18,133 bases of DNA, taken from positions 1 through 18,133 of the forward strand of contig JANOPZ010000068.1 in assembly GCA_031422195.1 (NCBI GenBank), in the 5' to 3' direction. Under the pieces are notes generated by a model. It was not told where the DNA came from, did no database searches, and saw only the letters and a list, made by a program, of their open reading frames with translations. A program made the position numbers and the translations under genes. The DNA comes from JALOTE01 sp031422195. GTDB taxonomy: Bacteria > Pseudomonadota > Alphaproteobacteria > Rhizobiales > Rhizobiaceae. How positions within the stretch are numbered: the stretch's first letter is position 1; the number at the start of each line of letters is the position of its first letter. This document shows, one piece after another, positions 14,013-18,133 of this stretch.

Positions 14013-14696
14013 TCACACTGAGGCGTCTTGACGCAAAATCGAAGCCGCAATGTGCGTTCGAACCACAAGCGCGATTTCATTTGCGATAGTGTGTGGCTCA
14101 CGATTTGCTGGAATTAACACAAACCGATCGGGCTCTTTAACTGCAATGGCCAGATAAGACCGGCGGCGATTCTCATGGATAATCAAATTGTCTTTTTCAA
14201 AGCGGTCGGGTTTTGCACCGGGGTCACGACGGGCATTGGCCCGCTTTAAGCCTTCTTCAGCCGGCAAATCCAAAAGAAAAGTCAAATCAGGCATGAGACC
14301 ATCAACGGCAATACTCTCAACGCCGGCAATATAATCGGGCGGCAAAACCCCTGCCGCGCCTTGATACGCCCGCGTGCTGTCTAAAAACCGGTCGCATAAA
14401 ACGATTGCTCCGCGTTCAATGGCCGGGCGGATAATGGTTTCAACATGGTCGCGGCGAGCGGCAGAAAATAAAATGGCTTCCAATTCGGGCCCATATTTTT
14501 CAGCCGCACCAGAAAGCAGAACCTCGCGTATAATTTCAGCGGCTTTAGAGCCACCCGGCTCACGCGTAATCACGAGATCGAGGCCATCAGCACGCAAATT
14601 TTCTGCGAGATGATGCACTTGTGTTGATTTGCCAGACCCTTCACCGCCTTCAAATGTCAAAAATAAGCCACGCTTCAGCCGGTGGTGCATGTTCAT
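14013..14696 (-). CDS. tmk: Thymidylate kinase
   Basis: Phosphorylates dTMP to dTDP with ATP, an essential step in dTTP supply. The 227-residue product has the P-loop GGEGSGKST at about residues 17-25 (K23), then the REPGGS motif, the DRFLDSTRAYQG segment that binds dTMP, and a LID region ANARRDPGAKPDRFE. I chose the ATG at 14696 because it overlaps the upstream carboxypeptidase stop as ATGA and has a GGA motif 8 nt upstream. ATGs at 14705 and 14690 are in frame too. The stop overlaps or abuts the holB start. The tmk-holB pairing is very common in bacteria and links precursor supply to the replisome. Confidence 0.96.
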   Translation of the reverse strand: MNMHHRLKRGLFLTFEGGEGSGKSTQVHHLAENLRADGLDLVITREPGGSKAAEIIREVLLSGAAEKYGPELEAILFSAARRDHVETIIRPAIERGAIVLCDRFLDSTRAYQGAAGVLPPDYIAGVESIAVDGLMPDLTFLLDLPAEEGLKRANARRDPGAKPDRFEKDNLIIHENRRRSYLAIAVKEPDRFVLIPANREPHTIANEIALVVRTHIAASILRQDASV

Positions 14697-15910
14697 CGCA
14701 ACCATCCAAATGCAAACTCGGACAATGCATCCAGGGCCCGTTCGGTCATCGGCCCAGATGCAATGCTGTTTCCGGCATAAAGTGGAATTTCCTGAGTCAA
14801 TATTTCACCATTCCAAATACCAAGGCTTGCAACTTCGGCGCCTTTTTCAATAGGCGCAAGCAATGGTCCGCGATAGGTGATGCGGGCAGAAAATACCCCT
14901 GCCCTGTTTTTGGGCATCAAAACGCTGGTCGCAGCGCCAGTTTTCAAGGATACATTACCAGTTAAACCACCAAAGACTTCGGCTTGGCCGATTTGGCTAT
15001 TGGCTGGCACAACTTCAATACTCTCAAAATCATTGAGACCCCAATTGATGATTCTTTGGGCTTCAATACTTCGTTGCTCTGCGCTTTCCATTCCGCCCAT
15101 TCCTAAAAACACGCGGCGGCCGTTAAACTGTGCCGTTGCAACAATTGAATATCCAGTTTTTTCGGTAAAACCCGTCATAAACCCGTCGGCACCAATATTT
15201 TTGTTCAATAGCGGGTTGCGATTGCGCTGAATTATCTTGTTCCACAAAAAATCAGGTTCAGCAAAAATACCAACATACACAGGATAGGTCTTTTGGATAT
15301 GGCGCGCCAAGCGTACCATGTCCCGCATCGTTATTTGCGCGCTTTCGGCGGGCAGGCCTGTTGCATTGGCAAAGTTTGTTGAAGCAAGGCCAAGTTCAAT
15401 TGCGCGAGCATTCATTTTTTCAACAAATTTTTCCTCGCTGCCTGAAATACCTTCCGCCAAAATAATTGCTGCATCATTGCCTGCTTGTACAATGAGGCCG
15501 CGCAGCAAATCGCTGATTGAAATTTCAGATTTTAGTATTGCAAACATAGCTGCGCTGCCTGACGGAGCACCACCAGTTCGCCAAGCGTTTTCAGATACTT
15601 TGAAGGTTTGGTTCAAGTTCAAACTGCCATCGGCCAATCCCTTAAACACCAGTTCAGCAGTCATTAACTTGGCCAGTGACGCCGGCTGAACAAGCGCATT
15701 GGGGTCTTTTGCAAAAAGGATTGAGTTGGTTGCCTCGTCGATCAAAAACGCAGTTTTTGCCGGAGTTTCAAAACTCGATGTTGCCTGAACAGCTGGGGCT
15801 TGGGCGAACGCCCCGATAGACGGGCATGACAAAATAAAAACCACAAAAATCCTGTGCCAAGCCAACCGAAGTTTTCCTGCGCAGATGCTCTTGGCGTAAT
15901 ATATCATCAT
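14693..15910 (-). CDS. PBP5-family D-alanyl-D-alanine carboxypeptidase, two catalytic motifs altered
   Basis: A 405-residue exported protein with the S11 peptidase fold and a C-terminal PBP5_C beta domain (about residues 295-385). Family members trim the terminal D-Ala of peptidoglycan pentapeptides in the periplasm. A signal peptide ends in AFA near residue 36. The acylation motif S78-L-A-K81 is intact. However, the SxN motif reads A143-G-N145 and the KTG motif reads M245-T-G247, so the usual serine and lysine are both replaced. This may be a weak or inactive enzyme. The N-terminus is uncertain. The ATG pair at 15910/15907 lacks a ribosome site and overlaps a TATAAT. A TTG at 15865 has AGGA 9 nt upstream and would give a compact signal peptide. 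The stop overlaps tmk (ATGA). Confidence 0.9.
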   Translation of the reverse strand: MMIYYAKSICAGKLRLAWHRIFVVFILSCPSIGAFAQAPAVQATSSFETPAKTAFLIDEATNSILFAKDPNALVQPASLAKLMTAELVFKGLADGSLNLNQTFKVSENAWRTGGAPSGSAAMFAILKSEISISDLLRGLIVQAGNDAAIILAEGISGSEEKFVEKMNARAIELGLASTNFANATGLPAESAQITMRDMVRLARHIQKTYPVYVGIFAEPDFLWNKIIQRNRNPLLNKNIGADGFMTGFTEKTGYSIVATAQFNGRRVFLGMGGMESAEQRSIEAQRIINWGLNDFESIEVVPANSQIGQAEVFGGLTGNVSLKTGAATSVLMPKNRAGVFSARITYRGPLLAPIEKGAEVASLGIWNGEILTQEIPLYAGNSIASGPMTERALDALSEFAFGWLR

Positions 15911-15938
15911 TATATTCTAAGGTAAAAAACAGCAGATG

Positions 15939-15974
15939 TGAATTCGGTGCAGGTTAATTACCACACCAAATTCA
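15939..15974 (-). other. Imperfect hairpin at the end of rlpA
   Basis: On the minus strand an 11-bp stem with one mismatch (15974-15964 / 15949-15939, 14-nt loop) spans the rlpA stop codon. A TTTTTT run follows about 9 nt later. The distance is too great for a textbook intrinsic terminator, but the structure may attenuate read-through from rlpA into the carboxypeptidase gene. Confidence 0.4.
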
Positions 15975-17249
15975 TCGTAAGCTGAACGCATCGGAGTAAC
16001 CTGCAGCCCAAAGAACGTTCAAAGCCTGATCAGCTTTATTTGCATCTAACGTCAATGTTACGCGAAGCCCGTCATTTTCATCACTATAGGCAATTTTGCC
16101 AAGTTTACCGAATTGGGCCGTAAATGCCGTCATCTCGGCTGCGGAAAACGTGCCCACAAGCAATTCGATCGGAGCACTGGTGTTTAATGTGTATTCTGAT
16201 TTGGTTTTCCATTGATTGGATTTGGTGCTTTTGATGGAAGTATCTTCCAAAATGACACCAAAGCGATCTGGCTGAATGTCACTCGATATCTGATAGCCGA
16301 GTGGAACAGACGGGGAGCGACGGCCAAACGGACTGGTGACCATGCCTATGCCATCGCCAATCATCGGCCGCGATGCGGGTGCAGGCAACTGATCAAACAC
16401 AACAGGCTGCACCATAGGAGCAAATGCTTGCACCGGCTCATTTGCTTGTGATGAGGCAATCATGACAGGCTGCGCAGGCGCTGCGCCACTGGTGAACGCG
16501 GCATACATCGCCATATCTTCCTGAAGGTTTCCGGTGCTATTTTGGCGAAACGAAGCCAGCAGGAAAGCGTCATCCTGCCCGTTTACCGGTGCAATCCCGA
16601 TATAATCGACTTGCACGCGGCCAATTCCGGCATGTTTTGTATCGAGTACCTGCGCAACGCGTTTTGAAAGATCAATCACCCTGCCTTCGGCATAGGGACC
16701 ACGATCATTGATCCGCACAACAACAGACGTGCCATTTGCAACATTGGTTACGCGAGCATAGCTCGGAAGCGGCAATGTCGGGTGCGCTGCGGTGAGATTG
16801 TTCATATCGTAAATTTCGCCGTTGGCAGTTAAACGGCCATGAAACGCATCGCCATACCATGATGCTTTACCTTCACGGCTATAGCCTGGTTGGTCAGCGG
16901 GCTTGTACCATTTTCCACGAATTTTATACGGCTTACCGATAGACATTCGGCCCCCGCCCCGCCGCAAACTCTTGGCAGGTGCCGACAAAGCATAGGCCTG
17001 CCCTGCCGTAGTTGCGCCAATAGGTTTGGGAATTGGCACGAGCGCGACACTTTTCGTGGTTGTGTCGTAACTGCTGACCGCCATGCGCGGGCTGGCCTTC
17101 ACGCCGTATTCGGATTCAGCAAAATATTCTTTGCTTCTTGGCTTTTTTGAGCTGGATTTAATGTCCGGATATGAGCTGCCGCAAGCCGACAATGAAAGAG
17201 CTAGAAGTGCGACCAAGCACCCGGATGCAGGTTTTGCTTTAATGCCCAT
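15972..17249 (-). CDS. rlpA: Septal ring lytic transglycosylase RlpA-like lipoprotein
   Basis: RlpA proteins are outer-membrane lipoproteins that cleave peptidoglycan glycan strands lacking stem peptides during daughter-cell separation. The 425-residue product has a lipobox L-S-A-C with the lipidated C23. A Pro/Ser-rich linker leads to the double-psi beta-barrel at about residues 126-220: GKASWYGDAFHGRLTANGE, AAHPTLPLPSYARV, INDRGPYAEGRVIDLS. E145, D148, H156 and D182 have the same spacing as the catalytic acid/His set of Pseudomonas RlpA, so activity is expected. A long Ala/Pro/Gln-rich segment (about 230-310) follows. The C-terminus (about 350-425) has the length and strand-helix look of a SPOR-like domain but is too divergent for me to be sure. 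GGGGA lies just before the ATG. The PBP5-like gene lies 61 nt downstream. Confidence 0.92.
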   Translation of the reverse strand: MGIKAKPASGCLVALLALSLSACGSSYPDIKSSSKKPRSKEYFAESEYGVKASPRMAVSSYDTTTKSVALVPIPKPIGATTAGQAYALSAPAKSLRRGGGRMSIGKPYKIRGKWYKPADQPGYSREGKASWYGDAFHGRLTANGEIYDMNNLTAAHPTLPLPSYARVTNVANGTSVVVRINDRGPYAEGRVIDLSKRVAQVLDTKHAGIGRVQVDYIGIAPVNGQDDAFLLASFRQNSTGNLQEDMAMYAAFTSGAAPAQPVMIASSQANEPVQAFAPMVQPVVFDQLPAPASRPMIGDGIGMVTSPFGRRSPSVPLGYQISSDIQPDRFGVILEDTSIKSTKSNQWKTKSEYTLNTSAPIELLVGTFSAAEMTAFTAQFGKLGKIAYSDENDGLRVTLTLDANKADQALNVLWAAGYSDAFSLR

Positions 17250-17411
17250 AGATCCCCACAGCCTCTACGCCGGTCATAGTCACCGGATCGTTCAAAGTTT
17301 AACTATCACAATTTAGGTGCGATAAACAAAAGGCTATTTCATGAATTTTGAGCGCGATAGATGAAACCACGAGGTCTTTTACAAAACGTGGTAAACGATT
17401 GGTAACAGGTA

Positions 17412-17807
17412 TTAGCCCGTTATTTTTGCTGTGCCGGAATAGCCGTCATCACGAACCCATTTGAGGGTGGACGTATTGGTTCGAGCAAGCGTGAAGCAAA
17501 ATTGTTTGCCCTTGTACCACGTTGGAAACTGCTGGCAAAGCTTGTTGCCCGCGATCCACCATTTGCCAGTTTCCTTTGGTGCAAAATATTTGGCCAAGCC
17601 AAGCGCCGATCCATCACCGGTTACCGCACCACCGGTGGCATAGCGTAAGGGGAAACCACCCCAAAAAGTTCTTAACATAACCTGTTTACCGCCGATGGCC
17701 GCCTGTATTTCCGGCCCGGACAGCTGAGCAGCCATTGCGGGTGTTGCAAACAAAGTGATGATTACAGCCAGTGATAAGCTGAATTTGGCAATTGGGGATG
17801 ATGTCAT
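17412..17807 (-). CDS. Secreted DUF995 family protein
   Basis: A 131-residue protein with a classic signal peptide (hydrophobic core at about 9-22, cleavage after AMA near residue 26), so it is expected in the periplasm or outside the cell. The mature part (about 105 residues) matches DUF995, a family mostly confined to rhizobia and relatives and of unknown function: GSALGLAKYFAPKETGKWW, NKLCQQFPTWYKGKQFC and LKWVRDDGYSG. The two cysteines in the middle motif probably pair. An AGGA ribosome site lies 9 nt before the ATG. On the minus strand a weak 6-bp hairpin (17366-17371 / 17387-17392) lies downstream of the stop and may mark the transcript end; it has only a short T-rich tail. The next gene, rlpA, begins 162 nt further on and probably has its own promoter. 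Confidence 0.85.
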   Translation of the reverse strand: MTSSPIAKFSLSLAVIITLFATPAMAAQLSGPEIQAAIGGKQVMLRTFWGGFPLRYATGGAVTGDGSALGLAKYFAPKETGKWWIAGNKLCQQFPTWYKGKQFCFTLARTNTSTLKWVRDDGYSGTAKITG

Positions 17808-17957
17808 GGTTATAATTCCTAAAGAGCCGTTTTTTATCAGCCATTTGGCACAGATTTAAGTAAGCTACGTCGATAAGGTCAAATTGGATTGGTTCCCACA
17901 GCAATGTGATTGTGGTTTCAGTATAGAAAAGCCAGATAAGTTTTTCCCGCTAGCCCC

Positions 17958-17986
17958 TTGCCATTTATGATGGTCTGAAACATAGA
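17958..17986 (+). promoter_or_regulatory. Putative promoter of tRNA-Ser
   Basis: TTGCCA (17958-17963, one change from TTGACA) is followed after 17 bp by CATAGA (17981-17986). The spacing would put the transcription start a few bases before the tRNA at 17997. The -10 match is poor, so this is tentative. Confidence 0.4.
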
Positions 17987-17996
17987 AAAAGGCAAC

Positions 17997-18086
17997 GGAG
18001 GGGTGGCCGAGCGGTTTAAGGCACCGGTCTTGAAAACCGGCGTGCGTGCAAGCGCACCGTGGGTTCGAATCCCACCCCCTCCGCCA
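17997..18086 (+). tRNA. tRNA-Ser (anticodon UGA)
   Basis: A 90-nt serine tRNA with encoded CCA. The acceptor stem pairs GGAGGGG (17997-18003) with CCCCTCC (18076-18082), followed by G73 and CCA (18084-18086). The D arm contains GGCCGAGCGGTTTAAGGC. The anticodon stem CCGGT/ACCGG carries the loop with anticodon TGA, read from CTTGAAA. A long variable arm (GTGCGTGCAAGCGCAC type), diagnostic of serine tRNAs, precedes the T arm GTGGGTTCGAATCCCAC. It decodes UCA and, by wobble, other UCN codons. Confidence 0.98.
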
Positions 18087-18133
18087 TCCATTTCTACTAA
18101 CGCGTTGATATTGTTGCGCAATTTGCAACTAAC

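Noticed and set aside
17865..18128. Minus-strand open frames of 87 and 67 codons across the tRNA region
   Set aside because: They are antisense translations of tRNA-Ser, a well-known source of spurious proteins (the GGIRTHG / FKTGALNRSATPP pattern).
18087..18133. Possible attachment site downstream of tRNA-Ser
   Set aside because: Only 47 nt remain, with no repeat of the tRNA 3' end and no integrase in the window.
1..18133. CRISPR arrays, insertion sequences, prophage, toxin-antitoxin or defence islands
   Set aside because: No spaced direct repeats, transposase, integrase or known defence domain is visible; the window is housekeeping in character.

Overview
This window is an ordinary chromosomal segment from an alphaproteobacterium, most likely of the Hyphomicrobiales (rhizobial) type with intermediate GC. 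That reading rests on gene content. The order rlpA - D-Ala-D-Ala carboxypeptidase - tmk - holB - metG - tatD - MBL hydrolase is the familiar rhizobial arrangement. cysE is followed directly by a DUF3126 gene, the cold-shock protein has two CSD domains, and there are a tandem-PilZ protein, a PAS_5 protein, a Peptidase_C93 protein and a DUF995 protein. No phage, insertion sequence, CRISPR array or defence locus is visible.

Layout. Positions 1-1477 (minus): the N-terminal part of an acyl/propionyl-CoA carboxylase beta chain, cut by the window edge, with a glyoxalase I gene upstream of it. Positions 1654-4742 (plus): double cold-shock protein, secreted DUF192 protein, alpha/beta hydrolase, serine O-acetyltransferase (cysE) and DUF3126. 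Positions 4745-6108: an unrecognised single-pass membrane protein (minus) diverging from a gamma-carbonic-anhydrase-like hexapeptide protein (plus). Positions 6281-8441 (minus): an exported C93 cysteine protease, a tandem PilZ protein with its own terminator, and a PAS_5 protein. Positions 8442-8764 hold no convincing gene but end in a strong plus-strand terminator. Positions 8765-15910 (minus): mazG, then the tightly packed run MBL - tatD - metG - holB - tmk - carboxypeptidase, with overlaps or 0-3 nt gaps except at holB/metG, where a 12-bp tandem repeat sits. Positions 15972-17807 (minus): rlpA and a DUF995 secreted protein. A tRNA-Ser(UGA) lies at 17997-18086 (plus).

How the genes fit together. 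The long minus-strand block combines nucleotide and replication functions (Tmk, the clamp-loader subunit delta', MazG sanitation), translation (MetRS) and envelope remodelling (the PBP5-like protein and RlpA). The PAS/PilZ/C93 trio looks like a signalling-to-surface neighbourhood involving c-di-GMP, but that is inference from context.

I did not find a clearly new biological system. The observations most worth checking are: a PBP5-family carboxypeptidase in which two of three catalytic motifs are altered (SGN to AGN, KTG to MTG); an orphan plus-strand terminator at 8734-8766 that implies an unannotated transcript; a 4x12-bp tandem repeat between holB and metG; and a two-hairpin structure between convergent genes at 6194-6266.
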